From: Brucellaceae bacterium
Lineage (GTDB): Bacteria; Pseudomonadota; Alphaproteobacteria; Rhizobiales; Rhizobiaceae
DNA: 64,000 nt
Assembly: GCA_020637755.1 (NCBI GenBank)
Contig: JACKJW010000001.1
Span: 62,001 to 126,000, forward strand
Direction of reading: 5' to 3'
Shown piece after piece: positions 32,241-40,312 of the stretch. Position 1 is the first letter of the stretch, and every line of letters begins with the position of its first letter. The notes beneath the pieces were generated by a model, which was not told where the DNA came from, ran no database searches, and worked only from the letters and a program-made list of their open reading frames with translations. The translations under genes and the position numbers were made by a program.

Positions 32241-33542
32241 TCAGAATGACGGTGAAACACAGAAGACATTGTTGGTCTTGCGGTTCACGGCACATTGCGC
32301 GTTTTCACCTTGCGGAGCATCCACATAGGAAGCCGGAGCTCCGTTGATTTCCAGCTTTGCTGGCCGGACCCGAACGACCGTCTTGCCGCCCGATGGCCAC
32401 ACGAAGTCGAAGACCTCGCCCGCCTTGGCGTCCTGCCGGACTTCCTTGCGACAGGGTTCCCGATCCGTGATTGTCCCGTCCTTGACCACGAGGCACGTCG
32501 CGCCGGACGGCAAGGCTGGCGTCTCTTCTGCGTCGATTTGCAGCGAGGCCAGAAGCGTGTCGGCTTTCAGGAAGGCAATAGGCGACAGTCGATACATGCC
32601 TCCGCCACCGTCATCGCCGCCAACCGTCTCCACGCGCACCCCTGTTTCCAGCGCTGAAAGTTCACGATTCAGATCGAACGTGCATTGGCTTGAGTTCATT
32701 GCATCCGCCTCCAGCACCCATTTTCTGCCAAATTGCGTATCACTCGCTTGCACTCTGAATTGCGATTGTTCCCTCTTGCCGACCCGACGATCCACCACCC
32801 AATCGAGCGCGTTGCTGCACCCGACCGACAGGGCTGCTTCCGATACCGATGTCGCTCTCGGGCCAGGATAGATTTCTATTCCCCACAGACCGGCTTCATC
32901 CACTGTTTCAACGTAATGCATGCTGTCCGGCGGCGTCGAAAGCAGGGTCAGCAGAAGCGAAGGCTTGAACCAGAGCAGGCCGTCAAAGTCGCGTTTGGCC
33001 TGCAGAAGCCCCACGGCCTCGCTGATGGTTTGAAGCGCGACTTTATAGGCGTGGTTCACGGCTGCGGCGTCATACTGTCCGTCGCCGACGACAAGGTCTG
33101 GGCTGTGGAACCCAAGTCTTGCTTTCGGGTGCATCCGCCGCCAAGGATATTCCCCCGCCTCGAAAGCGAATTCCGAGCCTGCCATGAAGATCAGCGCACA
33201 GGCCGATTCGCAACGCCGCCTTTCTCCCACCCAGGTCCCGAACGGTCTTTCCTGAAAATATTTGATGAATCGCAGCGCTTCTGCGAACGAACCGCCCGCA
33301 CTGTCGAGACAAAGGATGTAGCCACGAAAATCGTCTGGCAAGGCCTGCTTCAGCTTTTCGAGGTCGCCTTTCTCAAGAATCCCCTCAAGCCGGATGTGGC
33401 ACTGACGCTCCTTGCGCACATCGGACTCATCTCCAAGCAAAGGTGCCTTCAGATCAAGCACGCGGATTTCGGCAGACAGCGAAGGAACACATCCCGCTAG
33501 AATTGCTGCAACAACGGCAACGAAATGCAGAAGACCTCCCAT
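32241..33542 (-). CDS. Exported ClpP/crotonase-fold-like protein
   Basis: 433 residues. The N-terminus is a hydrophobic export signal with a possible lipobox (LAGC, Cys18). Residues ~45-220 show a ClpP/SppA-like arrangement: YILCLDSAGGSFAEALRFI, Ser113 in RRCESACALIFMAG where ClpP has its nucleophile, and His146 in ARLGFHSPDL. The C-terminal half is unrelated to proteases; a final ~100-residue module (ATCLVVKDGTITDREPCRKE, VWPSGGKTVVRVR, a last Cys pair) looks like an extracytoplasmic domain. Base composition appears less GC-rich than its neighbours, a possible sign of transfer. Function unknown. Confidence 0.72.
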   Translation of the reverse strand: MGGLLHFVAVVAAILAGCVPSLSAEIRVLDLKAPLLGDESDVRKERQCHIRLEGILEKGDLEKLKQALPDDFRGYILCLDSAGGSFAEALRFIKYFQERPFGTWVGERRRCESACALIFMAGSEFAFEAGEYPWRRMHPKARLGFHSPDLVVGDGQYDAAAVNHAYKVALQTISEAVGLLQAKRDFDGLLWFKPSLLLTLLSTPPDSMHYVETVDEAGLWGIEIYPGPRATSVSEAALSVGCSNALDWVVDRRVGKREQSQFRVQASDTQFGRKWVLEADAMNSSQCTFDLNRELSALETGVRVETVGGDDGGGGMYRLSPIAFLKADTLLASLQIDAEETPALPSGATCLVVKDGTITDREPCRKEVRQDAKAGEVFDFVWPSGGKTVVRVRPAKLEINGAPASYVDAPQGENAQCAVNRKTNNVFCVSPSF

Positions 33543-33636
33543 GCGCCCCTCCCCGCTTTCCTCGGGGGAAGACTAGGGCAATTCGCCGGGATGAAAAGCA
33601 AAATGGTCGAACGAGGCGAAAAGGAAACGGCCCGCC

Positions 33637-35442
33637 CTACTCCGCCGCCCTGGAAAACGCTTCCGCGCCGCCCTCGAATTGCAGTTTGGCAAGGCCGGCA
33701 TAGACGCCGCCCTGTTTCACCAGGCTCTCATGGGTGCCTTCCTCCACCACGCGCCCGCCATCGAGCACGAGGATGCGGTCGGCCTTGAGGATGGTCGCAA
33801 GGCGGTGCGCGATGACGAGCGTGGTCCGCCCTTCCATCAGCTTCTCCAGCGCTTCCTGCACCAGCGTTTCGCTGCCCGCATCCAGCGCCGAGGTGGCCTC
33901 GTCCAGCAGCAGCACTGGCGCATCACGCAGGATGGCGCGCGCGATGGCAATGCGCTGCCGCTGCCCGCCCGAGAGCGTGATGCCGCGCTCGCCCACCTGC
34001 GTGTCGTAGCCCTGCGCCATCTGGGTGATGAACTCGTCGGCATGGGCCGCCTTGGCCGCCGCGACGATCTCTTCCTGCGAGGCGCCCGGCCGCCCGAAGG
34101 CAATGTTGCCGGCCACCGTATCGGCAAAGATGGTGACATCCTGCGGCACGATGGCCATGCGCCCGCGCACCACGCGCGGATCGGCCTCGCGCAGGTCCAC
34201 CCCGTCAAGCCGGATCGCGCCCTCGTCGGGATCATAGTAGCGCAGCAGCAGCGAGAAGATGGTGGATTTGCCCGCCCCGGACGGGCCGACAATGGCAACT
34301 GTCTCGCCCGGTTTCACATCGAGCGAGAGGCCGTGCAGCGAGGGCTGGTCGCGCCGGGTCGGATAGGCAAACGAGACTGCATCAAACGTGACAGCGCCTT
34401 CCGCCGGTTCCGGCAATGCCGTGGGGTTTGCGGGTGCGGCGATGGCCGGCACTTCCTCCAACAATTCTGTCAGCCGCTCGGCGGCACCGGCCGCCTGCGA
34501 CAATTCTCCCCAAACCTCCGACAGCGCACCCAGCGCACCGGCGGCGAACACCGAATAGAGCAGGAACTGGCCGAGTGTTCCTGCCGAGATGGCGCCGCTC
34601 AGCACATCGCGCGAGCCGAACCACAGCACGGCCACCACCGAGGAGAAGATGGTGAAGATGGCAAAGAAGGTGAGCACCGCCCGCGCCTTCACCGAGGATT
34701 TCGCTGCCGCGAAGGCCGCTTCCACCGCTGCACCGAAACCCTGCTTGACCAGCCCCTCGTTGGTGAAGGCCTGCATGGTGCGCACCGCACCGATCTGCTC
34801 CGAGGCATAGGCCGTCGCTTCCGCCAGCGTGTCCTGTGCAGCGCGCGATTTCGCCCTGACCGAGCGCCCGAAGGCAACCAGCGGAATGACGATCAGCGGA
34901 ATGGCTGCGATGACGAGACCGGACAGCTTCGGCGAGGTCACCACCATCATGGCCAGCGCACCGAGGCCCAGGAGCGTGTTGCGCAGCGCCAGCGAAGCCG
35001 TGGCCCCGACGGCGGACTTGATCTGCGTGGTATCGGCCGTCAGCCGCGACACGATCTCGCCCGATTGCGCGGTGTCGAAGAAGGAGGGCGACAACGCCGT
35101 CACATGGTCGAACACGTCGCAGCGTACATCCGACACCACCCGTTCGCCCAGCGTGATGACGAAGAAATAGCGGCAGGCCGACGCCAGCGCCATCACCGCG
35201 GCAATCACGATCAGCATGGAGAAATATTGCGAGATGAAATCGCTGTCGCCATCCGAAAAGCCGTGATCGATCATCCGGCGTACGGCCATGGGCAGCGTCA
35301 GCGTGGTGACGGCGGCCAGCACCAGCGAGACGAGCGCCCCCGCGACCAGCCCCTTGTAGCGGCCGAGATAGGGCATCAGGCGGGCAAGCGGCCTCAGCGA
35401 ACGGCGGCGCTTCTCCGTGGTGGCGGGGGTGTCGGATGCCAT
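33637..35442 (-). CDS. ABC exporter, fused membrane and ATPase domains (MsbA-like)
   Basis: 601 residues from the ATG at 35442 (MASDTPATTEKRRRSLRPLA). Six membrane helices (about 25-310) precede the nucleotide-binding domain (about 350-590) with Walker A GPSGAGKST, signature LSGGQRQRIAIARAIL, Walker B APVLLLDEATSALD and switch His (LVIAHRLATI). It would work as a homodimer exporting lipids or drugs; substrate undetermined. No partner gene is adjacent. Confidence 0.92.
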   Translation of the reverse strand: MASDTPATTEKRRRSLRPLARLMPYLGRYKGLVAGALVSLVLAAVTTLTLPMAVRRMIDHGFSDGDSDFISQYFSMLIVIAAVMALASACRYFFVITLGERVVSDVRCDVFDHVTALSPSFFDTAQSGEIVSRLTADTTQIKSAVGATASLALRNTLLGLGALAMMVVTSPKLSGLVIAAIPLIVIPLVAFGRSVRAKSRAAQDTLAEATAYASEQIGAVRTMQAFTNEGLVKQGFGAAVEAAFAAAKSSVKARAVLTFFAIFTIFSSVVAVLWFGSRDVLSGAISAGTLGQFLLYSVFAAGALGALSEVWGELSQAAGAAERLTELLEEVPAIAAPANPTALPEPAEGAVTFDAVSFAYPTRRDQPSLHGLSLDVKPGETVAIVGPSGAGKSTIFSLLLRYYDPDEGAIRLDGVDLREADPRVVRGRMAIVPQDVTIFADTVAGNIAFGRPGASQEEIVAAAKAAHADEFITQMAQGYDTQVGERGITLSGGQRQRIAIARAILRDAPVLLLDEATSALDAGSETLVQEALEKLMEGRTTLVIAHRLATILKADRILVLDGGRVVEEGTHESLVKQGGVYAGLAKLQFEGGAEAFSRAAE

Positions 35443-35715
35443 GCGCTTCTTCCCTGTTTGCGCCCTGCCACGGTCCCTCTTGAATCCCGTGCGGGCGGTC
35501 TTGTGCTGCCAGTCCGGCTGATGTATAGGCTCGCCAACCATTTTGGAAGCCGTGGCGCGATCACGCACTTCCGCGACGGGCCGGACAGGGTCCACCGCTT
35601 GCGGAAATGCGAGGCCGGTTTAGCTGCGGCTTCAAGTTTTGAACAGGGGTGACTTCGCCGCACAGGGCCTGATGCAGGCATGGCGGGAAAGCCCGGGACA
35701 GACAGGACGAGACCG

Positions 35716-35934
35716 ATGAAAGCCGACATCCATCCCGACTACCACACGATCAAGGTCGTCATGACCGATGGCACCGAGTACTTCACCAAGTCGACCTGGG
35801 GCAAGGAAGGCGACACGATGAACCTCGACATCGACCCGACCACGCACCCGGCCTGGACCGGCGGCCAGCAGAAGGTTCTCGATGGCGGCCGCGTGTCGAA
35901 GTTCAAGAACAAGTTCGCCAACCTCGGCATCTGA
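35716..35934 (+). CDS. rpmE: 50S ribosomal protein L31
   Basis: 72 residues from the ATG at 35716 (MKADIHPDYHTIKVVMTDGT). It is the cysteine-free form of L31 normal for alphaproteobacteria, ending RVSKFKNKFANLGI. The gap of 273 bp to the divergent ABC exporter gene contains its promoter region, in which I see no clear consensus; a strong terminator follows, so it is a single-gene unit. Confidence 0.96.
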   Translation: MKADIHPDYHTIKVVMTDGTEYFTKSTWGKEGDTMNLDIDPTTHPAWTGGQQKVLDGGRVSKFKNKFANLGI

Positions 35935-35962
35935 TTTCTTCCGCCACGGCGGAAATGCAAAA

Positions 35963-35990
35963 CCCCGGATGGCACCATCCGGGGTTTTTT
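35963..35990 (+). terminator. Intrinsic terminator after rpmE
   Basis: CCCCGGATGG and CCATCCGGGG form the stem (8-9 bp in practice) followed by six T. A preceding AAAA lets it also act on the minus strand, where it would end the restriction-modification operon. Confidence 0.92.
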
Positions 35991-36024
35991 GTTTGGGCTA
36001 GAGCTGCAATTGGCCGAACTGGCC

Positions 36025-36297
36025 TCACGCGGCCTTCAGCCGCTCCATTTCCTGCTCGAACTGGAAAACAAATTGCGAGGCTTCCTCAACCGGCAGCCAG
36101 TTGGTCATTTGCGGAAAAACCTGCTGATAATAGCGCACACGCGCATGGTCCCACGGCATCGAACTGGCAGCCCGGGCCTGCTCCAGAATGTCACGCAGCT
36201 TGCGTCGCACCATCTCTGCATCCGGACGATAGACAACTGGCTCATTCGGGAACAGGTCGTCCTGTTCGGCGAACATGTCCATCTGGGCGCGGCTCAT
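36025..36297 (-). CDS. Small protein downstream of the restriction-modification gene
   Basis: 90 residues from the ATG at 36297 (MSRAQMDMFAEQDDLFPNEP). It is acidic and helical, with YRPDAEMVRRKLRDILEQAR and FPQMTNWLPVEEASQFVFQF; no known fold is recognised. The gene starts 7 bp after the methylase-nuclease stop, so it is cotranscribed. Similar short proteins beginning MSRAQMDMF are, as I recall, common in this order, including away from restriction genes. It may be a passenger or an accessory factor. Confidence 0.8.
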   Translation of the reverse strand: MSRAQMDMFAEQDDLFPNEPVVYRPDAEMVRRKLRDILEQARAASSMPWDHARVRYYQQVFPQMTNWLPVEEASQFVFQFEQEMERLKAA

Positions 36298-36304
36298 GGA
36301 AACC

Positions 36305-39300
36305 TCAATCTGATTCCGGGCCAGTATCGGCGAAGGATGCGAGGTCGGCAACCGTGATCAGCGGTTTGTCCAGAACCTTGTCGAGCAAATTGGCCTGGCT
36401 TTCTTCCAGAAGCACAAGCCTGCCGAGCACATGCAGAAGGTTGAAGAGATCGGTAGTATATTCGGACAGCCAATGGTCCGGCTGGATCGAATCAAGCGGC
36501 GAAGGCGGGCGTTTGTCGCCAATCAGCGGCTTGGTGCGGTCGCGCTTGCGATAGCTGAACCATTGCCGCAGCACGTTCTTGCCCGACACCTCATAGGCCC
36601 AGACTTCCGGCGCAACATTGTCAATGAAGCCCTTGCCGATGGTGAGTCGCCTTGTGGCGGGATCATAGCCCATGGTGTCGGGCAGCGGCTCCGGCGCACC
36701 GGGAATGCCGCCGCCTGCCGGGATGATCGGTCCTTGCCCCTTGGCCATGCGCGGCGGGCCATGGGGGCGGCCGGCATCGGCATCGGCGAAACGCTCGCCA
36801 TGGCAATGCAGCCAGATGACTTCACGGCCAATCGCCACGGCCTCGGCAAACAGCGCCGGGTCGGCGGTCAGCGGCACGCGCAGGCCGGGCTGGATCAGGT
36901 CGTCCTGGAAGCGCGCGGTGAAGGCCGGATGCGCCATCAGCGCCGCCAGATAGGCCATCACCTCATCCGGCGCCACTTCCCGACCCAGCGTGGCGGCCAG
37001 CGCGTCGAGCAGGCCTTTGTTCAGGTTCGGTTTGGTTGCCGCCGCATTGGCCCAGAGCGGAAATGTGCGACCGCCATAAGACCCTTTGTAATGATGCAGG
37101 TCAGGAACATCGCCCGTGAATGAAAAAGCCGGACCAGCGTTGGGTGAATGTGCATCCAAAGCCGTCAGGTAGACTTGCCTTTCGCCATGCATTTCCCAAA
37201 GGCTTGGATTGGGGCGATTGATCAGGCGCTTGTCCGGAATGATCCATTGACGGTCAAAGGATCGAAAGCCGTATTGGGTGGGCGTGACCAAGTCGCCTTT
37301 GTCGCTGGCCACGGACCCAAGCCTTTCTTCATGCCCGGGAAGACCATCCCCAAGGATTTTCGTCGTATGACGATCTCCCAGTTCACCCTTCGGCATATGC
37401 GGGTGAAACAGGGTTTCCTTCTTCTCCGCATCCTTCTCGGCGATCAGCGCTTTCCACCGCGTCTCCAGCGATTGCCTGTCCGGCGCAATCACCCATGTGC
37501 GGCCGGGCATGACGCCGGAGCCGTTATAGTCGAACAGATCGGACAGCGCCGGAAACTCCGCCCAGACGCCGGAAATGCCGGGCAGGAACGGGTCGCGCCA
37601 GCCATCGCCGCATGTCGACCAACCACCGCCGCCAAGCTGCAATTCGGCGAGTTCTTCGAATTTTTCCTCGCGCTTTCCTTTCGACAAGGACCGGAACAGC
37701 ACCTCGGCAGGCTTGGCCTTGTCCTTGCCCGTCTTGCGCACGGCGATGACGATGCAAACCTCCTGCTGTACACCCTCGAAGACGCGGGTGTTCACATCCG
37801 GCTGAAACCCCTCCGGTGAGCAGTCGATCACCCAGATTTTGGAACATGTTGCGCGCAGATCGGCCCGCATCCTCTGGAAACCGGGACCGTTGAGAAAACT
37901 GGCGACATTGATGAAGCAGACAATGCCTTCCTCATCCTTTTCCGCCAATCCCGTCGCGGCATAATGGCCGGCGCCGAACACCTTCCACGCCGCCCAGCGC
38001 CAGAAGAAGACATAGAGATTTTTCAGCTTTTTCGCATGCGCGCCGACGCCCCAGTCTTTGGGCGGCTGCCAATAATCCATCGGCGACTTCGTGTCACCGC
38101 CCGAGCCTTTCTCGATCCAGCCACCCATGCCCTCGGCTTTTTCCTTGTAGGGCGGGTTGCCGATCACCACGGTGATCTTCTGGCCTTTCTTGATCGTGTT
38201 GGCGTCGCGGCGTGATTTCGCCACCGGCTGCATGGTCTGCGGTATCCAGTCCTCGTCAATAAACGGATCGCCCAACGTATCGGTGATGAACAATTTCAGG
38301 TCCGGCAGCGCATTCGCCTTGGTCAATTCCTGGAATTCCGCCAGCAGGCGCAATTGCGCCACGGCAAAGGGGCCGAATTGCAATTCGAAGCCAATCAGGC
38401 GTTCGGCTGCCGCCTTCACCTGCGCGGCCACGTCGCCCGGACGCCCGTCATCCTCGACCGCCTGTGCAATCCGGCGCAGCACGCCGATCAGGAAGGTGCC
38501 GGTGCCGACCGCAGGGTCGGCGATGGTGACATCGGAAGACGCAAGGCCGAGCGGGCGGTTGAACAGCGGTCCGCGCAGCACATCGTCGGTCATCCGCACC
38601 ATGGCGTTCACGACTTCCGGCGGCGTGTAATAGGAACCCGTCTTCTTGCGCAGCTTGTTGTCATAGACCTCAAGGAAGTGCTCATAGAAATAGAGCCAGG
38701 CTTCCGGATCGTCCTTGCTTACATCGGCCCAGTTCACCTCGTTCAGCACGCGTGTCATCGTGTCGAGCGAGGTGGCCAGCGCCTGCGCGTTCTCCTCATT
38801 GTCGGTCAGCAGTCCGAGCGCCGTGCCGATCAGCGAACTGGATTTTTTCAGCTTCTGCGCCGCAGTTTCGATCCCGTCTTTCAGGGAAATATCCATGGCC
38901 CGCGCGATCAGCAGGCCGAAGGTCACGGCCTGCGCATACCCGTCAGCGAATTTCTCGTTGTCCGCATCCGGGAACAGCAATTTGCGCCAGTCCTCGGCAA
39001 GACCGGTCAGACCCGCATTGCCGCGCTCCAGCTGTTCGGTCACTTCCTCGCGCAACAGACGGCAGAGGCGCGCGCTGGTTTCGGCAAGTTGCCTTGGCGA
39101 TTTCGGAGGGATGGGCGCCCAGTTGAAGAAATCGGCAAACAGCATCACGATGTCTTGCGGCGCGGCAAGCTTCGCGCCTGATGTTTCGACATCGCCATCC
39201 AGATGCACGATCTTGCCGGCCAGCTTGCCGTCGCGCCAGAGGCTGAAAGAGTTGCCGTCCGTGTAGATCAGGTTCGGCAGCGTTTGCAGTTTCTTCCACT

Positions 39301-39616
39301 GCTTCTTGTCGTGCTCGTCGCTGAATTTCCTCGGATCTGCACCTTTTCCGGGCGCCTTGACCTCGATGAAGCCGATCAGCGAATTGGCGCGAGATACTGC
39401 ATAATCAGGCCGGGTGCGAATTTCCGAAAGCGTGCTTTCGCCGACGAGACTAACGGATTTCACATTGCAAAGTACCGCAATGCCATCAGCAATCAGCGTT
39501 TCCAAGGGTGCGCGCAACTGGTCTTCCGGCGCGCCTGTCACCGCCGGATTGGACAATTTGGACTTGGTAGCGGCACCGAATTCGGAAATGATTCCCTGCA
39601 AACTCGCTTCGGCCAT
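36305..39616 (-). CDS. Single-chain restriction-modification enzyme (type ISP/IIG-like)
   Basis: 1103 residues from the ATG at 39616, which has GGAAGAG two bases upstream. N-terminal PD-(D/E)XK-type nuclease: Asp71 (RPDYAV) and Glu85-x-Lys87 (GFIEVKAPGKG). A helical connector (about 175-325) leads to an N6-adenine methylase with TGSYYTPPEVV (326-336), motif I DPAVGTGTF (367-375) and motif IV NPPY (487-490). The C-terminal ~400 residues (PDRQSLETRW, QYGFRSFDRQWIIPDKRL, FPLWANAAATKPNLNKGLLD) resemble the type ISP target-recognition domain. No helicase motifs are present, unlike LlaGI or LlaBIII. It probably methylates and cuts one asymmetric site alone. Confidence 0.85.
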   Translation of the reverse strand: MAEASLQGIISEFGAATKSKLSNPAVTGAPEDQLRAPLETLIADGIAVLCNVKSVSLVGESTLSEIRTRPDYAVSRANSLIGFIEVKAPGKGADPRKFSDEHDKKQWKKLQTLPNLIYTDGNSFSLWRDGKLAGKIVHLDGDVETSGAKLAAPQDIVMLFADFFNWAPIPPKSPRQLAETSARLCRLLREEVTEQLERGNAGLTGLAEDWRKLLFPDADNEKFADGYAQAVTFGLLIARAMDISLKDGIETAAQKLKKSSSLIGTALGLLTDNEENAQALATSLDTMTRVLNEVNWADVSKDDPEAWLYFYEHFLEVYDNKLRKKTGSYYTPPEVVNAMVRMTDDVLRGPLFNRPLGLASSDVTIADPAVGTGTFLIGVLRRIAQAVEDDGRPGDVAAQVKAAAERLIGFELQFGPFAVAQLRLLAEFQELTKANALPDLKLFITDTLGDPFIDEDWIPQTMQPVAKSRRDANTIKKGQKITVVIGNPPYKEKAEGMGGWIEKGSGGDTKSPMDYWQPPKDWGVGAHAKKLKNLYVFFWRWAAWKVFGAGHYAATGLAEKDEEGIVCFINVASFLNGPGFQRMRADLRATCSKIWVIDCSPEGFQPDVNTRVFEGVQQEVCIVIAVRKTGKDKAKPAEVLFRSLSKGKREEKFEELAELQLGGGGWSTCGDGWRDPFLPGISGVWAEFPALSDLFDYNGSGVMPGRTWVIAPDRQSLETRWKALIAEKDAEKKETLFHPHMPKGELGDRHTTKILGDGLPGHEERLGSVASDKGDLVTPTQYGFRSFDRQWIIPDKRLINRPNPSLWEMHGERQVYLTALDAHSPNAGPAFSFTGDVPDLHHYKGSYGGRTFPLWANAAATKPNLNKGLLDALAATLGREVAPDEVMAYLAALMAHPAFTARFQDDLIQPGLRVPLTADPALFAEAVAIGREVIWLHCHGERFADADAGRPHGPPRMAKGQGPIIPAGGGIPGAPEPLPDTMGYDPATRRLTIGKGFIDNVAPEVWAYEVSGKNVLRQWFSYRKRDRTKPLIGDKRPPSPLDSIQPDHWLSEYTTDLFNLLHVLGRLVLLEESQANLLDKVLDKPLITVADLASFADTGPESD

Positions 39617-39804
39617 GGCTCTTCCGGGTTCCCCACCTCGACAACGTCGCGTCGTGTAAAACTTTCCCCACCAGACCAGATTCCGCAGCGCATGCAAAGC
39701 ACAACCTTGGGGTGGGCTGGCGCGCCCCACCTATCCACCCCTTCTCCCTGTCCCCTATCCTGACCCCCAGTCGCCTTCGGTGGATGCGGATCATGAGCCG
39801 GTGA

Positions 39805-39953
39805 TCCCGTGGGGCGGCCATGGTTGACGGCGGGTGTCTTCGGTTGGGCATCCGCGTGGGTCTGAGAAGAGCCTTTGGTCAACGCCGTCTGCGTGTTGCC
39901 CGCCGCGTCCGCAAGGACAAGGCAAGAAGGGCGCGAGGCCACCATTCACGGGA
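39805..39953 (+). ncRNA. Folded RNA domain, HEARO/omega-RNA-like (candidate)
   Basis: Within a 696-bp gap without a gene, 39805-39953 folds on paper into a compact RNA. Closing stem TCCCGTG (39805-39811) / CACGGGA (39947-39953); inner stem GGCC (39816-39819 / 39937-39940); a three-way junction closed by GTTGAC (39823-39828) / GTCAAC (39878-39883) with arms 39830-39836/39849-39855 and 39859-39863/39868-39873 (GAGA loop); and TTGCC...GGCAA enclosing GTCC-GCAA-GGAC (39896-39925). The GNRA loops occur on the plus strand. The fold starts immediately after GTGA, the insertion context I recall for HEARO (IscB-associated omega) RNAs. The family call is a hypothesis. Confidence 0.4.
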
Positions 39954-40223
39954 GTGTCCGTTTTCCTTTTGCACAACGGCGCTCCGGGAAGGATGGCGGA
40001 GTAACAGCGGTCGAAAATCATGAAGCGGGCGGTCAGGTGACCGCACAAACACTACCCAACGAGCGATCGCCTGACCGCCCGTCATATCCTCCCGCCTTGC
40101 GGGCCGAATGTTCAAAAGCCAGACGCGAATGCGGGCGTGGTAGCGAAGAGGTGTGTTCCCGCACTCGCGAAAGCCAGATCCATCGCGGTTGTCATTTGCG
40201 GCATACTACCGGGTATGTTGGTC
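39954..40223 (+). other. Structured noncoding tail of the HEARO-like element, possible decayed iscB start
   Basis: Directly after the RNA domain a GTG codon at 39954, preceded by GGGA, opens a 16-codon frame (VSVFLLHNGAPGRMAE) ending in TAA; the first residues faintly resemble IscB N-termini as I remember them. Several hairpins follow: CGGGCGGTCAGG (40026-40037) / its complement (40070-40081), with a nested GCGGTC-AGGT-GACCGC; CCCGC-CTT-GCGGG (40091-40103); CATAC/GTATG (40202-40217). No protein is encoded. The remaining gap, 39617-39804 and 40224-40312, holds the presumed promoters and shows nothing else. Confidence 0.25.
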
Positions 40224-40312
40224 TTGACCGGCCACCGTCACGCGGCCTAGATTTTGCCCAAACGGGGCAGCGAAGTCCCGGCATGGGCGGGCAGGACCGC
40301 CGGGAGGGCTTC

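Noticed and set aside
39875..40312. A 146-residue N-terminal extension of the acyl-CoA dehydrogenase
   Set aside because: The extension translates the RNA-like element, has no domain, and the ATG at 40313 is preceded by GGGAGGG.
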